From Clostridia bacterium (GTDB lineage Bacteria; Bacillota; Clostridia; Christensenellales; Aristaeellaceae): a stretch of DNA of 64,000 bases. A program made the translations under genes and the position numbers. The notes under the pieces were generated by a model. That model did not search any database, was not told where the DNA came from, and saw only the letters and a list, made by a program, of their open reading frames with translations. Below, in pieces: positions 57,736 to 64,000 of the stretch. Location: the NCBI GenBank assembly GCA_017469265.1, contig JAFUGS010000060.1, positions 50,272 to 114,271 of the forward strand, given 5' to 3'. The stretch's first letter is position 1. Every line of letters starts with the position of its first letter.

Positions 57736-59630
57736 TCATCCTGTCCTTGCAAGATGTTTCGAAAAGCTTTGGCACCCACCAGGTGCTCCGGGAGGTGTCC
57801 TTCGCCCTGCAGGAGGGCGAGCGCATGGGGCTGGTGGGGGTGAACGGCAGCGGCAAGAGCACCCTGATGAAGATCATCGCCGGGGTGGAAAACGCGGACG
57901 GCGGCACCGTCAGCCTGCAGAAGGGGCTGCGGATCGGGTACCTGGCCCAGCAGGGGGAGCTGAGCGGGGAGGAAACGGTGGCCCGGGTGCTGGAAAGCGT
58001 GTTTGACCCCGTGGTGGCGCTGGAAAACGAGCTGCGGGAAACGGAACGGGAAATGACGAAGGCCGCCGGAGATCCGGAGCGCCTGCGCCAGCTGGGCGGA
58101 AAGTACGACCGGCTGACCCGGGCCTTTGAGGACGGAAACGGCTACGGCTGGCGGTCCGCGGTGCAGGGGGTGCTGGCCGGGCTGGATCTGCGGAAGTACC
58201 AGAACCAGCGGACCTCCATTCTGTCCGGCGGGGAGCGGACCCGGCTGTGCCTGGGGCGGATGCTGCTGTCCGGGCCGGATCTGCTGCTGCTGGACGAGCC
58301 CACCAACCATCTGGACCTGAAGAGCATCGCCTGGCTGGAGGACTATCTGCGGAGCTACCGGGGCGCGGTCCTGGTGATCAGCCATGACCGGACCTTCATG
58401 GACCATGTCTGCGGGAGAATGGCGGAGCTGCTCATGGGCACCGTGGAGACCTACGGCGGCAACTATACGGAATACCTGGAGAAGCGCACGGCGGTCTACG
58501 AATCCCGGATGAAGGCCTGGCAGAACCAGCAGAAGGAAATCGCCCGGGAGGAGGCCATCATCGCCACCTACCGCCGCTTCAACCGGGAAAAAAGCATCCG
58601 GGCGGCGGAAAGCCGGGAGAAGCGGCTGGAAAAAATGGAAAGGCTGGAGCGGCCCCAGGAGGAAGGGGCCATTCATTTCCATTTTGCAACCCGCCGCCGC
58701 ACGGGAGATGACGTGCTGATCGCGGAGGGCCTGCGCAAGGGCTACGGCGGGCGGGATCTGTTCACAGATCTGAAGCTTCATGTCCGGGCGGGGGACCGCA
58801 TCGCCCTGATCGGCGACAACGGCACGGGCAAATCCACCCTTTTCAAATGCCTCATCGCCCAGGAGAAGCCGGACGCGGGGATCATCCGCTGGGGCGCGGG
58901 CGTGGACATCGGCTACTATGATCAGCATCAGGCGGGCCTGCGGGAGGACAAAACCATCCTGGACGAGGTCTGGGACCGCTTTCCCCGGCTGGAGCAGTAC
59001 GAGGTCCGGGGCGCGCTGGGCCAGTTCCTCTTCACGGGGGAGGAGGTCTTCAGCCCCGTCTCCACCCTCTCCGGCGGGGAGAAGGGCCGGGTGGCCCTGA
59101 CGGAGCTGATGCTGCGGAAGGACAACGTGCTGCTGCTGGACGAGCCCACCAACCATCTGGACATGGACAGCCGGGAGGTGCTGGAGGAGGCACTGGAGGG
59201 CTTCGAGGGCACCATCATCGCCATCAGCCATGACCGGTACTTCATCAACCGCTTCGCGGAGAAGGTCTGGGCCCTGGAGGACGGCCGGCTGAAGGAGTAC
59301 CTGGGCAATTATGACGCGTACTTCGCCAAGGTGAGCCGGGACCAGCCCCCGGACGGGGATCTGCCCCAGATGACCCGGACCGCGGCGGAAAAGGAAAAGA
59401 AAAAGAGCCGGGAGGAGCAGCGCCGGGAAAAGGAGCGGAAGGATCATCTGGCGGCGCTGGAAAAACGCATCGCGGAGGCGGAGCGGGAGAACGCGGCCCT
59501 GGAGGAAAGCCTGGCAAAGCCCGATATCTGGCAGAACCCGGAGGAAGCGGCGGAAATGACTAGGCGCTACAATGAAGGAAAGGCGGCCATCGACCGGCTG
59601 TACGAGCAATGGGCGGAGGCTGCGGAATAA
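57732..59630 (+). CDS. ABC-F ribosome-associated ATPase
   Basis: 632 residues; ATG 57732. Two ATPase domains without membrane helices: Walker A GVNGSGKST and GDNGTGKST, signatures ILSGGERTR and LSGGEKGR, Walker B LLLLDEPTNHLD and LLLDEPTNHLD. The linker between them (about 230-320) is charged and contains the P-site tRNA interaction region. The C-terminal 90 residues form a charged coiled coil, as in Uup/YdiF-like members. It likely acts on stalled ribosomes or ribosome structure, not as a transporter. Confidence 0.93.
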   Translation: MIILSLQDVSKSFGTHQVLREVSFALQEGERMGLVGVNGSGKSTLMKIIAGVENADGGTVSLQKGLRIGYLAQQGELSGEETVARVLESVFDPVVALENELRETEREMTKAAGDPERLRQLGGKYDRLTRAFEDGNGYGWRSAVQGVLAGLDLRKYQNQRTSILSGGERTRLCLGRMLLSGPDLLLLDEPTNHLDLKSIAWLEDYLRSYRGAVLVISHDRTFMDHVCGRMAELLMGTVETYGGNYTEYLEKRTAVYESRMKAWQNQQKEIAREEAIIATYRRFNREKSIRAAESREKRLEKMERLERPQEEGAIHFHFATRRRTGDDVLIAEGLRKGYGGRDLFTDLKLHVRAGDRIALIGDNGTGKSTLFKCLIAQEKPDAGIIRWGAGVDIGYYDQHQAGLREDKTILDEVWDRFPRLEQYEVRGALGQFLFTGEEVFSPVSTLSGGEKGRVALTELMLRKDNVLLLDEPTNHLDMDSREVLEEALEGFEGTIIAISHDRYFINRFAEKVWALEDGRLKEYLGNYDAYFAKVSRDQPPDGDLPQMTRTAAEKEKKKSREEQRREKERKDHLAALEKRIAEAERENAALEESLAKPDIWQNPEEAAEMTRRYNEGKAAIDRLYEQWAEAAE

Positions 59631-59649
59631 CCGTTTCGGCACGGACGAA

Positions 59650-59675
59650 AGCGGGGGGAAAACCTCCCGCTTTTT
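59650..59675 (+). terminator. terminator after the ABC-F gene
   Basis: Nine-pair stem AGCGGGGGG / CCTCCCGCT (59650-59658, 59663-59671; one G-T pair), AAAA loop, four more T. Confidence 0.75.
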
Positions 59676-60004
59676 GCGTGACATAGGAGAGATCCGCGCT
59701 GACCCGGCGGAATGCTCCCGCCCGTTTCGGCGGAAGCACCACGGCACGGGGCATAGAAATGGGCACGCCAAGAAGCGTGTTAAAGTCATAAAACCGGGAA
59801 AGCCCGTGAATTCTAAGGTTTCGCGGGCTTTTCTCCGTTTTCGGGCGGTCAAAAAGGCAAAAAGGGCCCCGGAAGGGCAAAAAAAGGGGCACACCTAAAG
59901 GCGTGTACATTATGCGAAAGGAAGAGGCTTGAAAAATATGGCGGGATGGAAGGAAAAAGTCGCGAAAAAGTCAAAATTTTTTTTAAAAAAGGCCGGAAAA
60001 GCCC
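59676..60004. other. non-coding stretch with several hairpins before the S10 promoter
   Basis: No supported gene. A ten-pair stem AAAGCCCGTG / CGCGGGCTTT (59799-59808, 59822-59831) with T on both sides looks like a second, bidirectional terminator. Two diverged copies of a small hairpin, GGGCAC(G/A)C...GCGTGT, flank it (59761-59780 and 59887-59907). The segment 59960-60000 is AT-rich (run of T and A), typical for a region upstream of a strong promoter (UP element). Confidence 0.5.
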
Positions 60005-60033
60005 TTGATTTGATCACCGGACTCGTGTATAAT
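60005..60033 (+). promoter_or_regulatory. S10 ribosomal operon promoter
   Basis: TTGATT (60005-60010), 17-base spacer, TATAAT (60028-60033), preceded by AT-rich tracts at 59975-59995 that may be an UP element. Confidence 0.8.
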
Positions 60034-60039
60034 ATGCCT

Positions 60040-60211
60040 GTTGTCTGTGTAGGGATGAAGGGGTAAGTTGCCGCCAGGCCAGGCGGGTAATTATCCTGGA
60101 CCAGCCCGTCAATCGGGCGACGGACTCGAAACGCCGAACCCGGACCCGCACCTGCGAGCGGATCCCAAACGCGGCGAAAACGAGCACGAAAATCAAGGAG
60201 GGAAAACAGGT
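60040..60211 (+). other. 5' leader of the S10 operon
   Basis: About 170 bases without a start codon of quality until rpsJ. It contains hairpin-capable sequence (CCGCCAGGCCAGGCGG at 60069-60084, CCCGTCAATCGGG around 60106-60118). In E. coli the corresponding leader is bound by L4, but I cannot establish homology here. Confidence 0.45.
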
Positions 60212-60520
60212 ATGGCCAACCAGAAAATTCGTATCAAGCTGAAGAGCTACGAGCACAAACTGATCGATCAGAGCGCCGAGCGGATCGTGGAAACCGCCAA
60301 GCGCACGGGTGCCCGTGTCTCCGGCCCCATCCCGCTGCCCACGGAGCGCGAGGTCGTGACCATTCTTCGCGCGGTGCACAAGTACAAGGACAGCCGCGAG
60401 CAGTTCGAGCGCCGGACGCACAAGCGCCTGATCGACATCAATAACCCGAATCCCAAAACGGTGGACGCCATGATGAAGCTGGATCTTCCTGCTGGTGTCG
60501 AAATCGAAATGAAGCTGTAA
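60212..60520 (+). CDS. rpsJ: 30S ribosomal protein S10
   Basis: 102 residues, ATG at 60212 after AAGGAGGGAAAACAGGT. It is a component of the 30S head and also the NusE antitermination factor. [14 protein letters not shown] and [18 protein letters not shown] are standard. It opens the S10 operon; an in-frame upstream extension from 60068 has no ribosome site and is not used. Confidence 0.98.
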   Translation: MANQKIRIKLKSYEHKLIDQSAERIVETAKRTGARVSGPIPLPTEREVVTILRAVHKYKDSREQFERRTHKRLIDINNPNPKTVDAMMKLDLPAGVEIEMKL

Positions 60521-60537
60521 GCGGGAGGAAAGAGAAG

Positions 60538-61179
60538 ATGAAGAAAGCGATCGTGGGCAAAAAGATCGGTATGACGCAGGTCTTCGCGGAAGACGGCCGT
60601 CTGATCCCGGTCACCGTGATTGAAGCGGGCCCCTGCACCGTGGTGCAGACCAAGAACAAGGAATCCGATGGTTACGATGCCGTGCAGGTCGGTTTTGGCG
60701 ACCTGACGGAGAACCGGGCCAAGAAGCTGCTGAACAAGCCGGAGCTGGGCCATTACAAGAAGGCAGGCGTCGACGCGAAGCGCCACCTGCGGGAGCTGCG
60801 GTTCGATGACTGCGCGGGCTACAAGGTGGGCGATGTGCTGAAGTGCGACCAGTTCGCCTCCGGCGATAAGATCGACATCACCGGCACCAGCAAGGGCCAC
60901 GGCTACACCGGCGCCATCCAGCGCTGGAATCAGCACACCGGCCCCATGGCGCACGGCTCCAAGTATCACCGCGGCGTGGGTTCCCTGAGCGCGAACTCCG
61001 ATCCCAGCCGGGTGTTCAAGAACAAGCACATGGCCGGCCACTACGGCGTGGACCGCGTCACGGTGCAGAACCTGGAAGTCGTTCAGGTGGACGCGGAGCG
61101 GAACCTGCTGCTGGTGAAGGGCGCTGTGCCCGGCCCCAACGAAGGCCTGCTGCTGATCCGTGACACCGTGAAGGCCTGA
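60538..61179 (+). CDS. rplC: 50S ribosomal protein L3
   Basis: 213 residues, start preceded by GGGAGGAAAGAGAAG. Hallmarks are [20 protein letters not shown] and the internal loop [13 protein letters not shown] with [17 protein letters not shown], which reaches toward the peptidyl-transferase centre. An early 50S assembly protein. Confidence 0.98.
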   Translation: MKKAIVGKKIGMTQVFAEDGRLIPVTVIEAGPCTVVQTKNKESDGYDAVQVGFGDLTENRAKKLLNKPELGHYKKAGVDAKRHLRELRFDDCAGYKVGDVLKCDQFASGDKIDITGTSKGHGYTGAIQRWNQHTGPMAHGSKYHRGVGSLSANSDPSRVFKNKHMAGHYGVDRVTVQNLEVVQVDAERNLLLVKGAVPGPNEGLLLIRDTVKA

Positions 61180-61203
61180 TCCGGTAGGAAGGAGTAAAAG
61201 ACA

Positions 61204-61830
61204 ATGGCTAAGACTGCTCTTTATAATATGGAAGGAGCGACCATCGGCGAAGTGGAGCTGAGCGACGCGATTTTCGCCGCTCCCATTAATGAAGCCGCCA
61301 TGCACCTGGTCGTCCGTTCCTACCTGGCCGCGCAGCGGCAGGGAACCCAGAGCGCCCTGACCCGCGGACAGGTCCGCGGCGGCGGCCGGAAGATCTACCG
61401 CCAGAAGGGCACCGGCAACGCCCGGCACCATGGCAACCGCGCGCCCCAGTTCAAGCACGGCGGCGTGGTGTTCGCCCCCAAGCCCCGGGATTACGTCATC
61501 GCCGTGAACAAGAAGGTTCGCCGCGTGGCCTTTAAGAGCGCCATGACCGCGAAGCTGAACGCCGGCGAGCTGATCGTGGTGGATGCCCTGACCCTGAAGG
61601 AAGGCAAGACCAAGCTGATGGCCGAAACGCTGAAGAAGCTGCAGGCGGAGAAGAAGGCGCTGGTCGTGCTGCCCGAGCGGGATGAGAACGTGGTGCGCGC
61701 CACCGCGAACCTGCCCAAGGCCAAGACCACCTATGTGAACACCCTGAATGTGTATGATATCCTGGACGCGGACAAGGTGATTCTGACCAAGGCCGCCAAG
61801 GAATCCGTGGAGGAGGTGTACGCGGAATGA
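61204..61830 (+). CDS. rplD: 50S ribosomal protein L4
   Basis: 208 residues, ATG at 61204 after GTAGGAAGGAG. The extended tunnel-lining loop is present ([20 protein letters not shown]). In some bacteria L4 also represses this operon; the leader here could be the target but this is not shown. Confidence 0.98.
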   Translation: MAKTALYNMEGATIGEVELSDAIFAAPINEAAMHLVVRSYLAAQRQGTQSALTRGQVRGGGRKIYRQKGTGNARHHGNRAPQFKHGGVVFAPKPRDYVIAVNKKVRRVAFKSAMTAKLNAGELIVVDALTLKEGKTKLMAETLKKLQAEKKALVVLPERDENVVRATANLPKAKTTYVNTLNVYDILDADKVILTKAAKESVEEVYAE

Positions 61831-62132
61831 AAAACGCCTACGACATCATCAAGCGCCCCATCCTCACTGAAAAGGCTTATGAGGGCATCGAGGACATGCG
61901 TTATGTCTTCGAGGTGGACATCCACGCCAACAAGGCGGAGATCAAGTCCGCGATTGAGACCGTGTTCGCTGACGACGGCGTCAAGGTCGCGAAGGTGAAC
62001 ACCCTGCGCACCATCGGCAAGATGAAGCGGCAGGGCCGCACCCAGGGCCGCACGCCCGAGACCAAGAAGGCCTATGTTACCCTGAAGAAGGACTCGAAGC
62101 CCATCAAGTTCTTCGCGGGTATGGCCGAGTAA
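61827..62132 (+). CDS. rplW: 50S ribosomal protein L23
   Basis: 101 residues; the ATG at 61827 overlaps the rplD stop (ATGA). It lies at the tunnel exit and docks trigger factor and [18 protein letters not shown] is the usual N-terminal motif. Confidence 0.97.
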   Translation: MKNAYDIIKRPILTEKAYEGIEDMRYVFEVDIHANKAEIKSAIETVFADDGVKVAKVNTLRTIGKMKRQGRTQGRTPETKKAYVTLKKDSKPIKFFAGMAE

Positions 62133-62153
62133 AAGCAGGGAGGAGACGAAAAC

Positions 62154-62987
62154 ATGGCTATTCGAGTTTACAAGCCGACTTCGCCCGCCCGGCGCTTCAT
62201 GTCGGTTCTGACCTATGAGGAGATTACCAAGAAGAAGCCCGAAAAGAGCCTCACGGAATACCTCAAGAAGAACGCCGGCCGCAACAACCAGGGCAAGATC
62301 ACCGTCCGGCATCAGGGCGGCGGCAACAAAGTCAAGTACCGCATCATCGACTTCAAGCGCGACAAGGTGGACATCCCCGCCAAAGTGGCCGCGATTGAAT
62401 ATGACCCGAACCGCAGCGCCTTCATCGCCCTGCTGTTCTACGCCGACGGCGAGAAGCGCTACATCCTGGCGCCTCTGGGCCTGAAGGTGGGCGACACGGT
62501 CATCAGCAGCGACAACGCCGACATCAAGCCCGGCAACGCGCTGCCCATCAGCAACATCCCCGTGGGTACGCTGATCCACAACCTGGAGCTGAAGCCCGGC
62601 CGCGGCGGCCAGCTGGTCCGGTCCGCGGGCATGAGCGCTCAGCTCATGGCCAAGGAAAACGGCTACGCGCAGCTCCGCCTGCCCAGCGGCGAAATGCGGA
62701 AGCTGCCGCTGAACGCCAAGGCGACCATCGGCACCGTGGGCAACACGGATCATGAGAACGTACGCCTGGGCAAGGCCGGCCGCGTTCGCCACATGGGCGT
62801 CCGGCCCACCGTCCGCGGCGTCGTCATGAACCCGAACGACCATCCGCACGGCGGCGGCGAGGGCAAGAGCCCCGTTGGAATGCCCGCTCCTGTGACCCCG
62901 TGGGGCAAGCCGGCCCTGGGTTACAAGACCCGGAAGCACAAGAAGTATTCCAACAAGATGATCGTCAAGCGCGCCGGCAAGAAGTAA
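62154..62987 (+). CDS. rplB: 50S ribosomal protein L2
   Basis: 277 residues, start at 62154 after GGGAGGAGAC. It is part of the peptidyl-transferase region and subunit interface; the conserved [20 protein letters not shown] segment contains the important His region ([10 protein letters not shown]). Confidence 0.98.
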   Translation: MAIRVYKPTSPARRFMSVLTYEEITKKKPEKSLTEYLKKNAGRNNQGKITVRHQGGGNKVKYRIIDFKRDKVDIPAKVAAIEYDPNRSAFIALLFYADGEKRYILAPLGLKVGDTVISSDNADIKPGNALPISNIPVGTLIHNLELKPGRGGQLVRSAGMSAQLMAKENGYAQLRLPSGEMRKLPLNAKATIGTVGNTDHENVRLGKAGRVRHMGVRPTVRGVVMNPNDHPHGGGEGKSPVGMPAPVTPWGKPALGYKTRKHKKYSNKMIVKRAGKK

Positions 62988-63011
62988 GCGGAAGGAGGCT
63001 ATGGAGAACAA

Positions 63012-63290
63012 ATGAGCCGTTCCATTAAGAAGGGCCCCTATGTGGAGGCCGCGCTGATGAAGCGCATTCAGGAGATGAACAACTCCGGAAAGAAGGCGGT
63101 CGTGAAGACCTGGAGCCGCGCGAGCACCATCTTCCCGGATTTTGTGGGCCACACCGTGGCCGTCCATGACGGCCGGAAGCATGTTCCGGTCTATGTGACG
63201 GAGGACATGGTGGGACACAAGCTGGGCGAATTTGCCCCGACCCGCACCTTCCGCGGCCATGCCGGCGACAAGGGCAGCAATCGCAAGTAA
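63012..63290 (+). CDS. rpsS: 30S ribosomal protein S19
   Basis: 92 residues, start at 63012 after [22 protein letters not shown] and [20 protein letters not shown] are diagnostic. Located in the 30S head near the A site. Confidence 0.98.
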   Translation: MSRSIKKGPYVEAALMKRIQEMNNSGKKAVVKTWSRASTIFPDFVGHTVAVHDGRKHVPVYVTEDMVGHKLGEFAPTRTFRGHAGDKGSNRK

Positions 63291-63308
63291 GGAGAGGAGT
63301 GAAACAAT

Positions 63309-63692
63309 ATGGCGACCCGTAGCAAGGAAAAAGCGGCAGCCCGCAAGGCCAATGCCGATAAGCGGCCGCAGGCGCATGCCAAGTACGTTCGCATCTCTCC
63401 CCGGAAGGTCAAGATCGTGATCGATCTGATCCGCGGCAAGGACGTGGACGAAGCCCTGGCCATTCTGCAGTATACCCCCAAGGCCGCGAGCCCCGTGGTG
63501 CTGAAGCTGCTGAACAGTGCCATCGCCAACGCGGTAAACAATCAGGAGTTGAACCGCCAGAACCTTTATGTCGCAGAGGTGTATGCCAATCCCGGCCCCA
63601 CCCTGAAGCGGTACGTTGCCCGCAGCCGCGGCAGCGCATCTCCCATGCTCAAGCGCACCAGCCATATCAGCGTGGTGCTTGACCAGAAGTAA
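63309..63692 (+). CDS. rplV: 50S ribosomal protein L22
   Basis: 127 residues, start at 63309 after [29 protein letters not shown] and the tail [14 protein letters not shown] (tunnel hairpin) are present. An Ala/Lys-rich N-terminal extension of about 20 residues is slightly longer than usual. Confidence 0.97.
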   Translation: MATRSKEKAAARKANADKRPQAHAKYVRISPRKVKIVIDLIRGKDVDEALAILQYTPKAASPVVLKLLNSAIANAVNNQELNRQNLYVAEVYANPGPTLKRYVARSRGSASPMLKRTSHISVVLDQK

Positions 63693-63710
63693 GGCGAAGG
63701 AGGATTCAAC

Positions 63711-64000
63711 ATGGGTCACAAGGTTAATCCCCATGGCGCGCGCGTTGGTGTCATCTATGACTGGAGCACCCGCTGGTACGCCGGGAAAAAGGATTTCGCG
63801 GATCACCTGGTGGAAGACTACAAGCTTCGCAAGATGCTGAAGGAAAAGTATTATGCCACCGGTATTTCCCACATTGATATCGAGCGCACCGCGCAGACCA
63901 TGACCGTGAACATCTTCACCGCGAAGCCCGGCATGATCATCGGCCGCGGCGGCGCCGGCATTGAAGAGCTGAAGAAGACCATCACCGAGTTCCTGGGCCA
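63711..64000 (+). CDS. rpsC: 30S ribosomal protein S3, 3' partial
   Basis: The window ends after 96 codons. ATG at 63711 after GAAGGAGGATTCAAC. MGHKVNPHGARVG and the KH-domain GMIIGRGGAGIEELKK identify S3. The gene continues beyond base 64000, presumably followed by L16. Confidence 0.97.
   Translation, partial: MGHKVNPHGARVGVIYDWSTRWYAGKKDFADHLVEDYKLRKMLKEKYYATGISHIDIERTAQTMTVNIFTAKPGMIIGRGGAGIEELKKTITEFLG

Overview
The window looks like a chromosomal segment of a moderately high-GC, probably anaerobic member of the Bacillota (Clostridia), possibly a gut or rumen lineage. The evidence is a Gram-positive order S10-L3-L4-L23-L2-S19-L22-S3 ribosomal cluster, Spo0J-type ParA/ParB, a WalJ/YycJ-like hydrolase, ABC-F protein, LplABC-type importer, rubredoxin, BspA-type (LRR_5) surface proteins and a BmrCD-like exporter. 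No outer-membrane genes were seen. The placement is inference; no 16S gene is present. Starts are usually preceded by clear GGAGG-type sites. ATGA/TGATG overlaps are common, and TTG or GTG starts are used several times. No tRNA, rRNA, CRISPR array, insertion sequence or phage gene was recognised.

Layout. 1-5.2 kb: tail of an acyltransferase-domain gene, then an LplB/LplC/solute-binding importer without its own ATPase and a NahK-like sugar kinase. 5.3-12.6 kb: a 1570-residue secreted protein built from long tandem super-repeats, then a two-gene unit of an XRE-like HTH protein and a membrane Ser/Thr kinase with extracellular leucine-rich repeats. 12.6-22.4 kb: TldD/TldE, a heterodimeric ABC exporter, and a DUF5058 / membrane protein / M20 peptidase operon. 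22.4-24.5 kb (minus strand): MBL-fold hydrolase, rubredoxin, Na+/Ca2+ antiporter. 24.6-28.1 kb: a fusion nuclease (HsdR_N PD-ExK domain, decayed RecA-like domain, GIY-YIG domain), an SDR and a phosphodiester glycosidase-like secreted protein.

28.2-37.8 kb: one operon with a clear promoter and terminator. It combines a Thr/Pro-stalk LRR_5 surface protein, two HlyD/MacA-like adaptors, a solute-binding protein with a long extra N-terminal domain, two MalF/MalG permeases and a MacB-like permease, with no ATPase gene. 37.8-44.8 kb: DUF1858 protein, GNAT, a PhnD-C-E-E importer, a 5'-nucleotidase-like phosphoesterase with a terminator-like hairpin inside its coding region, and SurE. 44.9-49.9 kb: HtrA protease (minus), PRPP synthetase, TIM-barrel isomerase-like protein, MscS channel. 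50.0-52.0 kb (minus): ZnuB/ZnuC-type metal importer whose ATPase has a His-rich tail. Its promoter overlaps back-to-back with that of parA.

52.0-59.6 kb: parA-parB-sugar transferase-split transketolase-LicD, then WalJ-like hydrolase and ABC-F protein, tightly packed. 59.6-64 kb: an intergenic stretch with hairpins, the S10 promoter and leader, and the ribosomal protein operon, cut in rpsC by the window end.

The strongest candidates for something undescribed are the HsdR_N/dead-helicase/GIY-YIG fusion (24691-26301) and the importer/exporter hybrid operon (28179-37801). Secondary candidates are the super-repeat protein (5417-10129), the intragenic terminator (42622-42648) and the overlapping divergent promoters at 51970-52022.
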